From NCBI RefSeq assembly GCF_003129965.1, contig NZ_NRCJ01000011.1, forward strand, positions 41,567-105,566: a stretch of 64,000 nucleotides of DNA, read 5' to 3'. Position 1 is the stretch's first letter, and the number at the start of each line of letters is the position of its first letter. Shown here piece by piece: positions 49,535-58,921 of this stretch. The notes below the pieces were generated by a model. It did no database searches and was not told the DNA's origin. It was given only the letters and a program-made list of their open reading frames with translations. The stretch comes from Aggregatibacter kilianii (lineage in GTDB: Bacteria; Pseudomonadota; Gammaproteobacteria; Enterobacterales; Pasteurellaceae). The position numbers were made by a program, and so were the translations under genes.

Positions 49535-51268
49535 GTGAATATTCAATCTATTTTATCCGACAAAATTAAACAGGCGATGCTTGCCGCCGGCGCCGATGCG
49601 CAATGTGAGGCATTGGTGCGCCAATCAGGCAAAGTGCAGTTCGGTGATTATCAAGCCAACGGCATCATGCCTGCCGCCAAAAAACTGGGTTTAAACCCGC
49701 GTGAATTTGCGCAAAAGGTGTTAGAACACGCCGAATTACAAGACATTGCAGAAAAAACCGAAATTGCCGGCCCGGGCTTCATCAATATTTTCCTGAAAGA
49801 AACATGGCTTGCGGACAACATCAATAATGCCGTCAAAGATCCGAAACTGGGCGTGCACAATCACGAGAAACAAACCGTCGTCGTGGACTACTCTTCCCCG
49901 AACGTTGCCAAAGAAATGCACGTGGGACATTTACGCTCAACCATTATCGGTGATGCGGTGGTGCGTACCTTGGAATTTTTAGGTAATCACGTTATCCGCG
50001 CGAACCATGTGGGCGACTGGGGCACGCAGTTCGGTATGCTCATCGCCTACTTAGAAAAAATGGAAAACGAACACGCCAGTGAAATGGAATTAAGCGACTT
50101 GGAAGCCTTCTATCGCGCGGCGAAAAAACATTACGACGAGGATCCGGTGTTTGCCGAAAAAGCCCGCAATTATGTGGTAAAACTGCAAGGTGGCGACGAG
50201 TATTGCCGTACCATGTGGCAAAAACTGGTGAAAATCACCATGCAGCAAAACCAACACAACTACGATCGTTTAAACGTCACCCTGACGGAAAAAGACGTGA
50301 TGGGCGAAAGTCTGTATAACCCAATGTTGCCGGGCATTGTAGAAGATCTGAAAAAACAAGGTTTAGCCGTGGAAGATGACGGCGCATTAGTGGTGTATTT
50401 GGACGAATTTAAAAATAAAGACGGCGATCCGATGGGCGTGATTGTACAGAAAAAAGACGGCGGTTTCCTTTATACCACCACCGACATTGCCGCCGCCAAA
50501 TATCGCTATGAAACCTTAAAAGCCGACCGCGCTTTAGTGTTCTCCGACACCCGCCAAAGCCAGCATATGCAACAGGCGTGGCTTATTACACGCAAAGCCG
50601 GTTATGTGCCGGACAGCTTCCAACTGGAACACAAAAACTTCGGCATGATGTTGGGCAAGGACGGCAAACCGTTCAAAACCCGTAGTGGCGACACCGTAAA
50701 ACTGGCGGATTTATTGGACGAAGCCATTGAACGCGCCGGCGTATTAATCTCGCAAAAATCCACCGCACTTTCCGATCAGGAAAAAACGGATGTGATTGAA
50801 GCGGTGGGTATCGGCTCCGTGAAATACGCCGACTTATCCAAGAACCGCACCACCGATTACGTGTTCGACTGGGACAACATGCTGAGCTTTGAAGGCAACA
50901 CCGCACCTTATATGCAATACGCTTATACCCGCATTCGTTCCATCTTTAATCGTAGCCAAATCGCCCCAAGCGATGTGGAACAGGCGCAATTAACCCTTAG
51001 CGATGAAAAAGAACGTGCGCTGGCGATCAAATTATTGCAATTTGAAGAAGCCATTCAGACTGTCGCTAAAGACGGCACGCCGCATGTGCTTTGTGCTTAT
51101 TTATACGAATTGGCAGGCGTGTTCTCTTCATTCTACGAACACTGCCCGATTCTGAATAACGAAGATCAGCAGGTGAAATTAAGCCGTTTGAAATTGGCGT
51201 TATTAACGGAAAGAACCTTAAAGCAAGGATTGGACTTACTCGGCATTAAAACTGTCGAAAAAATGTAA
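49535..51268 (+). CDS. argS: Arginyl-tRNA synthetase (GTG start)
   Basis: ArgRS charges tRNA-Arg. The 577-aa class I enzyme equals E. coli ArgRS in length. It has the N-terminal additional domain ([13 protein letters not shown]), the HIGH equivalent [13 protein letters not shown] (about 130), [18 protein letters not shown] in the KMSKS position, and a C-terminal DALR anticodon-binding domain. The start is GTG at 49535, with TAAGG 7 bases before it. Confidence 0.97.
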   Translation: MNIQSILSDKIKQAMLAAGADAQCEALVRQSGKVQFGDYQANGIMPAAKKLGLNPREFAQKVLEHAELQDIAEKTEIAGPGFINIFLKETWLADNINNAVKDPKLGVHNHEKQTVVVDYSSPNVAKEMHVGHLRSTIIGDAVVRTLEFLGNHVIRANHVGDWGTQFGMLIAYLEKMENEHASEMELSDLEAFYRAAKKHYDEDPVFAEKARNYVVKLQGGDEYCRTMWQKLVKITMQQNQHNYDRLNVTLTEKDVMGESLYNPMLPGIVEDLKKQGLAVEDDGALVVYLDEFKNKDGDPMGVIVQKKDGGFLYTTTDIAAAKYRYETLKADRALVFSDTRQSQHMQQAWLITRKAGYVPDSFQLEHKNFGMMLGKDGKPFKTRSGDTVKLADLLDEAIERAGVLISQKSTALSDQEKTDVIEAVGIGSVKYADLSKNRTTDYVFDWDNMLSFEGNTAPYMQYAYTRIRSIFNRSQIAPSDVEQAQLTLSDEKERALAIKLLQFEEAIQTVAKDGTPHVLCAYLYELAGVFSSFYEHCPILNNEDQQVKLSRLKLALLTERTLKQGLDLLGIKTVEKM

Positions 51269-51285
51269 TCTTATTAATAGACCAC

Positions 51286-51314
51286 ATCCCGCTTTTAATG
51301 AGCGGGATTTTTTT
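51286..51314 (+). terminator. Terminator after argS
   Basis: Stem ATCCCGCT with AGCGGGAT (51286-51293 and 51301-51308) then seven T. Confidence 0.85.
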
Positions 51315-51351
51315 ATCTTTGGAAAATGAAATAGAAATCAGGAAAAATCAG

Positions 51352-51380
51352 GCAAAAAAAAGTGCCTCACAGGAGGCACT
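51352..51380 (-). terminator. Minus-strand terminator in the argS / ydgA gap
   Basis: AGTGCCTC, a 4-base loop and GAGGCACT (51361-51380) are followed on the minus strand by seven T. No annotated minus-strand gene needs it, since the ydgA-like gene already has its own terminator further right. Confidence 0.7.
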
Positions 51381-51408
51381 ACTCGGAAAGCAAAATATGT
51401 TTGGCTAT

Positions 51409-51477
51409 TTATATAGCACTTGTTTTTGTTGGCGCTAAGAATACTCCGAGCGCCATCACAAAGCAAATGAATTTCAT
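51409..51477 (-). CDS. Possible 22-aa peptide MKFICFVMALGVFLAPTKTSAI
   Basis: A 23-codon open frame lies between a CRP/FNR-like palindrome (51484-51499) and the minus-strand terminator at 51352-51380. The peptide is hydrophobic with a basic start, like a small membrane peptide or a bare signal sequence. There is no ribosome site before the ATG, so translation is doubtful. The transcript may instead be a small RNA. Weakly supported. Confidence 0.25.
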   Translation of the reverse strand: MKFICFVMALGVFLAPTKTSAI

Positions 51478-51483
51478 AAAAAA

Positions 51484-51499
51484 TGTGATATAAATCACT
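51484..51499. promoter_or_regulatory. CRP- or FNR-like palindrome
   Basis: TGTGATATAAATCACT matches the CRP consensus TGTGA-N6-TCACA at 9 of 10 fixed positions. Its core TGAT-N4-ATCA also fits FNR. It lies in a stretch with no known gene downstream other than the small frame above. Confidence 0.55.
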
Positions 51500-51542
51500 G
51501 ATTTACAAAAAATTTACCTTAACTAAAGTTGGCTTTACAAAA

Positions 51543-51588
51543 TAGAAGTGCGGTTGAAATTTACAGTGAATTTCGACCGCACTTTAGT
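51543..51588 (-). terminator. Uptake-signal terminator after the ydgA-like gene
   Basis: Uptake signals at 51546-51554 and 51576-51584 form a 10-bp or longer stem (gaagtgcggttgaaat with atttcgaccgcacttt), 40 bases past the gene's stop. Confidence 0.7.
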
Positions 51589-51626
51589 TTATTGAGTGGA
51601 ATATTATGATTGTGTGTCGTTCTGAA

Positions 51627-53060
51627 TTAATGACCCATTGACATCATGCCAAGGAATAACATTGAAACAACCTGCTCTTCCGGAATGACTTGACCGTTCA
51701 ATTTCAATTGACCGTTTTCCAGTACTAAATCCAATTTCACCTGTTTACCGTCTTCTACTAATATGCCTTGCAAAACGCCGGTTTTCACACCTTCATTGAC
51801 TTGCGTCGTTGCCATTTTCACGGCTTGTTCTTTATCAAGCTGTTGCAATTGCAATGCCGTTGCGGTTTCTTCAATTAACGCCTCTTTGTTGGCGTCAATT
51901 TTGAAAATGAAGTGGTTAAACAAACTGAAAACTTTGCCTTTACTGATGGCATTTTCAAAATCGGAACTTGCAATGGAAATATCCAAGTTTGAGGTCAACT
52001 TACCGGCTTGGTTGGTGAGCGTCGGATTCAAAATAAACTGCGGCTGAGTGTCAATGAATTTTTTGGTCGCCTGTACTTCGGTTTCGGTAAATTCTTCCTG
52101 TTGTTTTTTCGCCGCTTCGGTATAAACCTGAAGCAAGTGATTGAAGGTTTCGCCGTCAACGTGATTAAACGCCGTATCAATGGCTAAATCACCAAAATTG
52201 GCACCACGAACGGTAATACCGTTAAATGCTATTTTCGCGCCGGAATCCAAGAATTTATCTTTTCTGACTGTGTCAAAATCCATTTTCCAGTTTTTAAATT
52301 CAATATTATTGGTTTTTCCTTCGGAATCCGTGGCGTTGATTTTAATTGCGCCGCCGGACAGGGACTGTTTGCCGGTAGTAATATATTCCCATTCCGGAAT
52401 CCGTTGGTAGTCGGCATCAATTTTCAAGTCGTTAAATTCAATAGCGCCTTTTTTGTCAAACTCACTATACAGGATTTTATCCAGCGCAAAATCCAGCTTA
52501 TTAATGCCTTCACGCACAAAGCCGAATTTCATATCAAAGCCGTTTACCGCCAATGTGCCTTTTTTCATTGCCGCTTCAAAAGGCACAAGCTCAATATCGG
52601 ATGAACCGCTTTGGTTGTAACCGACGGATGTGGTCACGGTAATCGGCGTCTTGCCTTTGGTAGCATCAAACCAAGGCGTTGTGGTTTCGTTTTTGGTAAT
52701 TAAATCCACGCTGGAGAACATACTTGGCATGAGGTTGAAATGAGACAATTGATTTAATGGCAACGGACCATGATATAACGTACCTTCAAACGGCAACGTC
52801 CAGGTTTTGTTAGGGTTGTCTAACTCAGCAACCAAGATTTCATATTTGGTTTTAGAAGTGAACAAACCGCGCTCAAAAGAAACATTATCAAAGCGAATAT
52901 CTAAGCCTAAAGAATAAGCGGATTTATTTATATCTTTATTGGCAAGATTAATTTGACGGGCAAATTCCGTTTCGGCGACTTTACCGGTGTACCACGCACC
53001 ACCTGTCCAAGCCGCACCTAAAGCAATAACAACGCCTAAAGCTAATGCCGATTTTTTCAT
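51627..53060 (-). CDS. YdgA family (DUF945) protein
   Basis: A 477-aa protein with an N-terminal signal anchor (MKKSALALGVVIALGAAWTGGAWYTG). It then shows the DUF945/YdgA pattern: KVAETEFARQINLANK, FERGLFTSKTKYEI, and repeated beta-strand-rich segments. It ends with a Met-rich tail VVSMLFLGMMSMGH. It is expected in the inner membrane or periplasm. The function is unknown; the family is loosely tied to envelope and motility phenotypes in E. coli. ATG 53060 starts the signal sequence, and the frame is open 10 codons further. H. influenzae has a homologue. Confidence 0.85.
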   Translation of the reverse strand: MKKSALALGVVIALGAAWTGGAWYTGKVAETEFARQINLANKDINKSAYSLGLDIRFDNVSFERGLFTSKTKYEILVAELDNPNKTWTLPFEGTLYHGPLPLNQLSHFNLMPSMFSSVDLITKNETTTPWFDATKGKTPITVTTSVGYNQSGSSDIELVPFEAAMKKGTLAVNGFDMKFGFVREGINKLDFALDKILYSEFDKKGAIEFNDLKIDADYQRIPEWEYITTGKQSLSGGAIKINATDSEGKTNNIEFKNWKMDFDTVRKDKFLDSGAKIAFNGITVRGANFGDLAIDTAFNHVDGETFNHLLQVYTEAAKKQQEEFTETEVQATKKFIDTQPQFILNPTLTNQAGKLTSNLDISIASSDFENAISKGKVFSLFNHFIFKIDANKEALIEETATALQLQQLDKEQAVKMATTQVNEGVKTGVLQGILVEDGKQVKLDLVLENGQLKLNGQVIPEEQVVSMLFLGMMSMGH

Positions 53061-53175
53061 ACAATGTGTCCTTATATAAATGATAAGCAATAAAATAAGT
53101 TCGGCTAATCTAGCACAAATAAAAAAGGGATCAATTCATTCGCAAAATAAAAGTAAATTTTTTTTAAATTTTTCC

Positions 53176-53203
53176 CTTGAAGTTCATATTTTTAACCTTA
53201 TTT
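53176..53203 (+). promoter_or_regulatory. Distal sigma-32-like promoter of dnaK
   Basis: CTTGAAG (53176-53182), 13 bases, then CCTTATTT (53196-53203); partial match to the heat-shock consensus CTTGAAA-N13-CCCCATNT. Confidence 0.45.
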
Positions 53204-53264
53204 TACGAAAACGAACAGGAAATTGACCGCACTTTTCACAGGTTAAAATTTTTTAAAAAGATGA

Positions 53265-53292
53265 CTTGAAATGCGGAAAAGCATCCACATCT
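53265..53292 (+). promoter_or_regulatory. Proximal sigma-32 promoter of dnaK
   Basis: CTTGAAA (53265-53271), a 13-base spacer and CCACATCT (53285-53292) match the sigma-32 consensus in all but one or two positions. It lies 50 bases before the dnaK ATG, downstream of an uptake signal at 53225-53233. Confidence 0.75.
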
Positions 53293-53342
53293 TACAACTT
53301 GTAAATCATTACACCGAATTAAATTTCACTAGGAGAAAACAA

Positions 53343-55247
53343 ATGGGAAAAATTATTGGTATTGACTTAGGTACAACCAACTCTTGCGTTGCCGTCATGG
53401 AAGGTGATAAACCTCGCGTAATCGAAAACGCAGAAGGCGATCGTACTACCCCGTCAATCATTGCTTATACAAACGATAACGAAACTTTAGTGGGTCAACC
53501 GGCAAAACGTCAGGCGGTGACCAACCCGAAAAATACCTTATTTGCGATTAAACGTTTAATCGGTCGTCGTTTTGAAGACGAAGAAGTGAAACGCGACATT
53601 GACATCATGCCGTTTGCTATCACTAAAGCGGACAACGGCGATGCTTGGGTTGAAGTGAAAGGTGACAAATTAGCGCCTCCGCAAATTTCTGCCGAAGTAT
53701 TGAAAAAAATGAAAAAAGCTGCCGAAGATTACTTGGGCGAACCGGTGACCGAAGCGGTGATTACCGTTCCGGCATACTTTAACGACGCACAACGTCAGGC
53801 AACCAAAGATGCCGGTCGTATTGCAGGTTTAGACGTTAAACGTATCATCAACGAACCGACTGCCGCCGCATTGGCTTACGGTTTAGATAAAGGCACAGGT
53901 AATCACACGATTGCAGTTTACGACTTAGGTGGCGGTACATTTGACTTATCCATCATTGAAATCGATGAAGTGGGCGGCGAAAAAACCTTTGAAGTGTTGG
54001 CAACCAACGGTGATACCCACTTAGGTGGTGAAGACTTCGATAACCGTATCATCAACTATTTAGTAGATGAGTTCAAAAAAGAACAAGGTATCGACTTACG
54101 CAACGACCCGCTTGCAATGCAACGTTTGAAAGAAGCGGCAGAAAAAGCCAAAATCGAGCTTTCTTCCGCACAACAAACCGATGTTAATCTTCCGTATATC
54201 ACGGCGGATGCAACCGGTCCTAAACACTTGAACATCAAACTGACTCGCGCAAAATTAGAGTCTTTGGTTGAAGATTTAGTGGCGAAATCCCTCGAACCTG
54301 TACGCATTGCGTTAAAAGATGCGGGCAAATCTCCGTCTGAGATCGACGATGTGATTTTAGTGGGCGGTCAAACCCGTATGCCGCTTGTTCAACAAGAAGT
54401 GGAAAAATTCTTCGGCAAAGCACCTCGTAAAGACGTGAACCCGGACGAAGCGGTTGCAATCGGTGCCGCAGTGCAAGGCGGCGTATTAGCCGGTGATGTA
54501 AAAGACGTATTATTGTTAGACGTGACGCCGTTATCCCTTGGTATTGAAACCATGGGTGGCGTGATGACGACCTTAATTGAGAAAAACACCACGATTCCAA
54601 CTAAGAAATCACAAGTGTTCTCCACAGCGGAAGACAACCAAAGTGCAGTAACCATCCATGTGTTACAAGGTGAACGTAAACAAGCGTCAGCCAACAAATC
54701 TTTGGGTCAATTCAACTTAGAGGGCATCAACCCTGCTCCACGCGGTATGCCGCAAATTGAAGTGACTTTCGACATCGACGCCGACGGTATTATCCACGTT
54801 TCTGCGAAAGATAAAGGCACAGGTAAAGAACAACAAATTACCATCAAAGCCTCTTCCGGTTTAAGCGATGAAGAAATTCAACAAATGGTACGCGATGCTG
54901 AAGCAAACGCCGAATCTGACCGTAAATTTGAAGAATTGGTACAAGCACGCAACCAAGCGGATCACTTAGTCCACAGCACGCGTAAACAATTGGACGAAGC
55001 CGGCGACAAAGTGCCTGCAGCAGATCGCGGTGCAATCGAAAGCGCATTAAGCGACTTGGAAAAAGCGGCAAAAGGCGAAGATAAAGCCGTTATCGAAGCG
55101 AAAATCAAAGCACTTGCCGAAGTAGCACAAAGACTTGCACAAACCGCTCAACCACAAGGCGAGCCGCAACAACAAGCGCAAGGCAACAGCCAACCGAATG
55201 ACGACGTTGTTGATGCTGAGTTTGAGGAAGTAAAAGATAACAAATAA
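53343..55247 (+). CDS. dnaK: Chaperone DnaK (Hsp70)
   Basis: DnaK is the ATP-driven Hsp70 chaperone. The 634-aa protein has the nucleotide-binding domain ([42 protein letters not shown]), the linker [17 protein letters not shown], the substrate-binding domain, and a Gln-rich disordered tail ending in [20 protein letters not shown] lies 6 bases before ATG 53343. The open frame extends 24 codons upstream, across the heat-shock promoter, so the longer form is not real. dnaJ follows after a repeat-filled 550-base gap. Confidence 0.98.
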   Translation: MGKIIGIDLGTTNSCVAVMEGDKPRVIENAEGDRTTPSIIAYTNDNETLVGQPAKRQAVTNPKNTLFAIKRLIGRRFEDEEVKRDIDIMPFAITKADNGDAWVEVKGDKLAPPQISAEVLKKMKKAAEDYLGEPVTEAVITVPAYFNDAQRQATKDAGRIAGLDVKRIINEPTAAALAYGLDKGTGNHTIAVYDLGGGTFDLSIIEIDEVGGEKTFEVLATNGDTHLGGEDFDNRIINYLVDEFKKEQGIDLRNDPLAMQRLKEAAEKAKIELSSAQQTDVNLPYITADATGPKHLNIKLTRAKLESLVEDLVAKSLEPVRIALKDAGKSPSEIDDVILVGGQTRMPLVQQEVEKFFGKAPRKDVNPDEAVAIGAAVQGGVLAGDVKDVLLLDVTPLSLGIETMGGVMTTLIEKNTTIPTKKSQVFSTAEDNQSAVTIHVLQGERKQASANKSLGQFNLEGINPAPRGMPQIEVTFDIDADGIIHVSAKDKGTGKEQQITIKASSGLSDEEIQQMVRDAEANAESDRKFEELVQARNQADHLVHSTRKQLDEAGDKVPAADRGAIESALSDLEKAAKGEDKAVIEAKIKALAEVAQRLAQTAQPQGEPQQQAQGNSQPNDDVVDAEFEEVKDNK

Positions 55248-55267
55248 TTGATTTGTTAGATAATAAC

Positions 55268-55293
55268 AAAGGGCGTATGATTACGCCCTTTTT
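55268..55293 (+). terminator. Terminator after dnaK
   Basis: A 10-bp stem, aaagggcgta with tacgcccttt (55268-55277 and 55282-55291), followed by T. It would cut dnaJ off from most dnaK transcripts. Confidence 0.85.
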
Positions 55294-55527
55294 GGCTATT
55301 TACTGACAGTAATCCTAGGGTAACAAGTTACCCTAGGTTAAGCATAATTCAGCCCCTTTGGGGCTGAGGAATAGAAAAAGTGCGGTTGTTTTTTTGATTG
55401 TTTTGTAAAGGTTGGATCCTGTGCCCGACCACATTAAAACATTTTAAATTTTGACCGCACTTTAAAACCCCCCCTAGCCCCTCTTTATCAAAAAGGGGGA
55501 ATATTCGGAGAAAAAATAAAACGGGGT

Positions 55528-55651
55528 CCCCGTATAAATCGCCTGAGCGACTTACAATTTTTAGCTAAATTTCGCCTGTCTGAGCGTAGCGAGTTCGAAA
55601 TTTAGCGTTAAGAAAATTGTAACCAAGCGAAGAAAAGCGATTTATCCGGGG
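55528..55651. mobile_element. MITE-like 124-bp imperfect palindrome
   Basis: Outer arms CCCCGTATAAATCGC and GCGATTTATCCGGGG and inner arms cttacaattt..ctaaatttcg and cgaaatttag..aaattgtaa are complementary around a gc-rich centre (cctgtctgagcgtagcgag). No transposase is encoded. It has the structure of a miniature inverted-repeat element; no target duplication was recognised. Confidence 0.6.
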
Positions 55652-55665
55652 TGCACTTTTCTTTG

Positions 55666-55699
55666 CTTACTTTCTTTTGGGCAAGCAAAAGAAAGTAAG
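55666..55699. repeat. 14-bp perfect hairpin CTTACTTTCTTTTG / CAAAAGAAAGTAAG
   Basis: The arms 55666-55679 and 55686-55699 are perfect complements with a 6-base loop gggcaa-like centre, next to the MITE-like element. It is probably part of the same composite repeat. Confidence 0.6.
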
Positions 55700-55797
55700 T
55701 CGCCCATCGGCGAAACCGATAAACAACATTCAAGGACGTATGTAATACGCCCCTACATCCATACAAAAAGCAAACAAGACCAAAACGGAAAAACCTA

Positions 55798-56925
55798 ATG
55801 GCAAAACAAGACTACTACGAACTCCTCGGCGTCTCCCGATCCGCCGATGAAAAAGAAATTAAACGCGCGTACAAAAAGCTCGCCATGCAATATCACCCGG
55901 ACAGAACCAAGGGTGATAAAGAGAAGGAAGAAAAATTCAAAGAAATTCAGGAAGCCTATGAAGTACTGAATGATAAAGAAAAACGCGCAGCCTATGATCA
56001 ATACGGTCATGCCGCATTTGAACAAGGCGGTGGGTTTGGTGGCGGCGGTTTTGGCGGCGCGGATTTCGGGGATATTTTCGGCGATATGTTCGGGGATATT
56101 TTCGGTGGTGGCGGACGCGGGCGCCAGCGCGTTGTGCGTGGCGATGATTTACGCTACGACATTGAAATCACGCTGGAAGAAGCCGCCAAGGGCACAACCA
56201 AAGACATTAAAATTCACACTTTAGCCCCTTGCGGAACCTGTCACGGCACAGGAGCTGAGGCCGGTTCGAAAGTAGAAACCTGCCCGCATTGTCATGGTTC
56301 CGGTCGTTTGCGTCGTCAACAAGGTTTCTTTGTGACCGAACAACCATGCCATTTCTGCCATGGTACGGGCAAGAAAATCGAAAAACCGTGCAAAACCTGT
56401 CACGGCGACGGCAGAGTTAACAAACCGAAAAATCTTTCCGTTAAAATCCCGGCAGGCGTGGATACCGGCAATCAATTACGTTTGTCAGGCGAAGGTGCGG
56501 CAGGTGAAAACGGCGCGCCGGCAGGCGATTTATATGTAGTAATTCACGTTAAAGAGCACCACATTTTTGAACGTGACGGTAGCAACCTTTATTGCGAAGT
56601 GCCGATTAGCTTTACCATGGCGGCACTCGGCGGTGAAATTGAAGTGCCAACGCTGGATGGTCGCGTGAAATTAAAAATCCCGGAAGAAACCCAAACCGGC
56701 AAATTATTCCGTATGCGCGGTAAAGGCGTGACCTCCACCCGTAGTGGCTATGCCGGCGATTTGATTTGCCGAATCATTGTGGAAACACCGGTGAAATTAA
56801 ACGAAGAACAGAAAGAATTGTTACGCAAACTGGAAGAAAGCTTGGAGGGGCAATCCAAACAACGCCCGAAATCCTCCAGCTTCCTAGACGGCGTAAAACG
56901 ATTTTTTGATGATCTGACGAAGTAA
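55798..56925 (+). CDS. dnaJ: Co-chaperone DnaJ
   Basis: DnaJ delivers clients to DnaK and stimulates its ATPase. The 375-aa protein has the J domain with [14 protein letters not shown] (HPD at about 33-35), a Gly/Phe-rich linker (about 76-105) and four zinc-binding CxxCxGxG repeats ([32 protein letters not shown]; about 142-205). The C-terminal substrate-binding domain follows. It is normally cotranscribed with dnaK. Here a terminator and repeats intervene, so a separate promoter is likely, although I could not locate a clear one. Confidence 0.98.
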   Translation: MAKQDYYELLGVSRSADEKEIKRAYKKLAMQYHPDRTKGDKEKEEKFKEIQEAYEVLNDKEKRAAYDQYGHAAFEQGGGFGGGGFGGADFGDIFGDMFGDIFGGGGRGRQRVVRGDDLRYDIEITLEEAAKGTTKDIKIHTLAPCGTCHGTGAEAGSKVETCPHCHGSGRLRRQQGFFVTEQPCHFCHGTGKKIEKPCKTCHGDGRVNKPKNLSVKIPAGVDTGNQLRLSGEGAAGENGAPAGDLYVVIHVKEHHIFERDGSNLYCEVPISFTMAALGGEIEVPTLDGRVKLKIPEETQTGKLFRMRGKGVTSTRSGYAGDLICRIIVETPVKLNEEQKELLRKLEESLEGQSKQRPKSSSFLDGVKRFFDDLTK

Positions 56926-56943
56926 TTTTCAAACCTTAGAAGC

Positions 56944-56988
56944 AAAAGTGCGGTAGAAATTCTTGGTGTTTTTCTACCGCACTTTTAT
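56944..56988 (+). terminator. Uptake-signal terminator after dnaJ
   Basis: Uptake signals at 56946-56954 and 56976-56984 form a stem of 15 or more bp followed by tttt. Confidence 0.8.
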
Positions 56989-57063
56989 TTTCTCTAATTT
57001 GATGAGCCTGCTATGGTCTGTTAGAATGCCGACATATGCTTAATAAGATTATTGAGGGAAAAT

Positions 57064-57297
57064 ATGTTAACGCTTTCAGCCCAACAAATTGAACGCCTAA
57101 ATGCCTTAATGACGCTCGGCGGCTTCCAATCAGAAAATGAATTATTTAATGAGATGCTGGCAAATTTTGAATATCAACAACAATTAAGAGAATTAAGAAA
57201 ATCAATTCACGCCGGTTTGAACAGTGGAGAATTTGAAGAAGTTAAAGATATTCCGGCATTTTTTACATCATTAAAGAATGGTGTTGATAATAGCTAA
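57064..57297 (+). CDS. ParD-like antitoxin (ribbon-helix-helix)
   Basis: A 77-aa protein: MLTLSAQQIERLNALMTLGG, then FQSENELFNEMLANFEYQQQ and an acidic, flexible tail. The short beta-strand plus two-helix start and the SENE..NEML helix fit the ribbon-helix-helix DNA-binding domain of ParD/CC2985-type antitoxins. The tail would wrap the toxin. GAGGGA precedes ATG 57064 by 5 bases. The next frame, a ParE-like toxin, starts inside its 3' end, the usual TA layout. It would also repress its own promoter. Confidence 0.75.
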   Translation: MLTLSAQQIERLNALMTLGGFQSENELFNEMLANFEYQQQLRELRKSIHAGLNSGEFEEVKDIPAFFTSLKNGVDNS

Positions 57298-57579
57298 GAA
57301 ACTCTATCTCTCCCCTCTGGCAAAAAAGATTTAGAGAATATATTTCGTTATGGTATTACAGAATTTGGACATAAAAGTGCGGTTATTTTTCTAGATAAAT
57401 TTGAAAAAGCATTTTCACAGTTATGTACATTTGAGCTTGGTACGCCTTGTTATTACATTCTCTCTAATTTATATCGTTATGTTGTAGAACACTATGTAGT
57501 ATTCTTCTTTCGCTCATCCAATGAAATTAAAATTATTCGTGTACTACACGGTTCACAAGACGTTAAAAATAAGTTTTAA
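57278..57579 (+). pseudogene. ParE-like toxin, interrupted by a -1 frameshift at A AAA AAG
   Basis: From ATG 57278 the frame reads MVLIIAKKLYLSPLAKK and then hits TAG at 57332-57334. Moving back one base within the six A's at 57322-57327 restores DLENIFRYGITEFGHKSAV, on to GSQDVKNKF and a stop at 57577-57579. The total is about 100 residues, a normal ParE/RelE length with the SPLAKKDLENI and IRVLHGSQD family ends. The zero-frame codons GCA AAA AAG present exactly the A AAA AAG slippery heptamer used for programmed -1 frameshifting in dnaX. So it is either a toxin silenced by one lost A, a sequencing error in a homopolymer, or a frameshift-regulated toxin. It contains an uptake signal (about 57377). 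Confidence 0.75.
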
Positions 57580-57590
57580 ATCTTATTAGC

Positions 57591-57622
57591 AAAAAAAGAC
57601 CGACTTAAAGTCGGTCTTTTTG
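57591..57622. terminator. Bidirectional terminator parE / porin
   Basis: aaaaagaccgact with agtcggtcttttt (stem 57598-57605 with 57609-57616, extended by A and T runs) between convergent genes. Confidence 0.85.
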
Positions 57623-57639
57623 ATGAGTGTTAACCCAAA

Positions 57640-58713
57640 TTAGAAGAATACGCGTAAACCTGCACCGTAGATGTTTTCGTTGGTACGTTGACCAAGGTTA
57701 TCTTTGGAAGTTGCACGAGTATATTGTACGTAAGGAACTACGTTTTTATGAAGTTTATAGTCAACAACTGCAATGTAATGGTTTTTGATAGTTTTGCCAT
57801 CATCTTGAGCTTGAGGTACGCTAGCAGCGGTATCATATTTCTTGCTCAAACGCTCCCATTGCAAACCAAATGTTGTCGGAATACCTGTAAGAGCATTTAA
57901 GTCATACTTAGCTTCTAAGAAAATATATTTAAATTTATTGTTGTCGTCTTGGGATCTATATTTTTGAACACCTTGACCATAAGCTGCACCTAATTTCAAT
58001 GCATCTAATTGATAGTGAGTTGCTACAACCCAAGTGTGATTCTTCTGATTAGTTTCAGAATCTGCCTGAGTATCAAACTGATCTACTGTATAAACCGCTG
58101 CAACATCAAATTTGTGATCTTCAGCAATCTCATAGTTGTAGAATGCACCTACTTGATAACCATTTTTATAGCGGTTTGTTGCAGTACGTTTCTCTGCATT
58201 ACCAAATAAATAGTCAACACCGAAGCTAAAACCATTGAAGTCTGCAGAACGGAATTGAACAGATTTATCAGAACGAGTTGTTAATGGATTCAACTCACCT
58301 GATTCATAATATAAGCTGTCTCCTACTACATCATCTGCTGTAGTTGCTTGACGACCAAAGCTCAATTTACCTACATTTTCAAATCCTAAACCAACGAATA
58401 ATTTGCGGGTTGTAGGATCACCAAAATCATTTTGAGCATTTTGTTTGTTTTTATATGCATCTCTTTCAAAACGCAATTCGTAACCTGCAAAGGCAGACAA
58501 ACCATTATCTAACTCTTGAGATGCGTTAATTTTGATACGGGAACCATCGTTTACTAGGTCGCCACGTTGATTTGAACCTAATTTACCTAAGAAAATACGT
58601 AGTGAACCACCAAGTTCAACTTTAGTACCATCTTGATTATAAACTGTTGCAGCACTTGCTGTGCCGGTTGCTGCGAATGCAGCGATTGCTAATGCGATTA
58701 CTGTCTTTTTCAT
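57640..58713 (-). CDS. General porin (OmpP2/OmpC-like)
   Basis: A 357-aa trimeric-porin-type outer-membrane protein with a signal peptide (MKKTVIALAIAAFAATGTASA). The mature chain starts ATVYNQDGTKVELGGSLR. It has alternating beta-strands, KLSFGRQATTADDVVGDS as the conserved loop region, and ends in the aromatic C-terminal strand GAGLRVFF needed by the BAM machinery. It resembles H. influenzae OmpP2 and Pasteurella OmpH in size. ATG 58713 is chosen because AAGGA lies 9 bases upstream; the ATG three codons earlier touches that site. The surface loops are likely to vary between strains. Confidence 0.92.
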   Translation of the reverse strand: MKKTVIALAIAAFAATGTASAATVYNQDGTKVELGGSLRIFLGKLGSNQRGDLVNDGSRIKINASQELDNGLSAFAGYELRFERDAYKNKQNAQNDFGDPTTRKLFVGLGFENVGKLSFGRQATTADDVVGDSLYYESGELNPLTTRSDKSVQFRSADFNGFSFGVDYLFGNAEKRTATNRYKNGYQVGAFYNYEIAEDHKFDVAAVYTVDQFDTQADSETNQKNHTWVVATHYQLDALKLGAAYGQGVQKYRSQDDNNKFKYIFLEAKYDLNALTGIPTTFGLQWERLSKKYDTAASVPQAQDDGKTIKNHYIAVVDYKLHKNVVPYVQYTRATSKDNLGQRTNENIYGAGLRVFF

Positions 58714-58921
58714 AATCTTCATTCCTTTTCAGAAATCATTTGTTATTAGGGTAAAACTGAACTTTTCAAAAATGAATAGTCCAAGCTACTTCTTTTTGAA
58801 GTGTCGCAATCTTGGCAAAGAAAAATAATAGTGTCAATCGAAAGTTCACTTTTTTGTTTCAATTTTCTGATACAGATCACGTTTTCAGCATAAAAATGCG
58901 CAAAAGATAATCATAATTTGA

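Larger units (their letters stand above)
55248..55797. repeat. Repeat-rich spacer between dnaK and dnaJ
   Basis: No gene is seen in 550 bases. From left to right it holds: a terminator; a cctaggg-flanked CCCCTTTGGGG hairpin (about 55312-55366); two distant uptake signals (55377-55385 and 55454-55462) flanking a decayed copy of the GC-rich repeat (gatcctgtgcccgacc); a C-run; a 124-base imperfect palindrome (55528-55651); a 14-bp hairpin (55666-55699); and a further short palindrome. The cluster looks like several non-coding mobile repeats inserted into one site. Confidence 0.8.
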
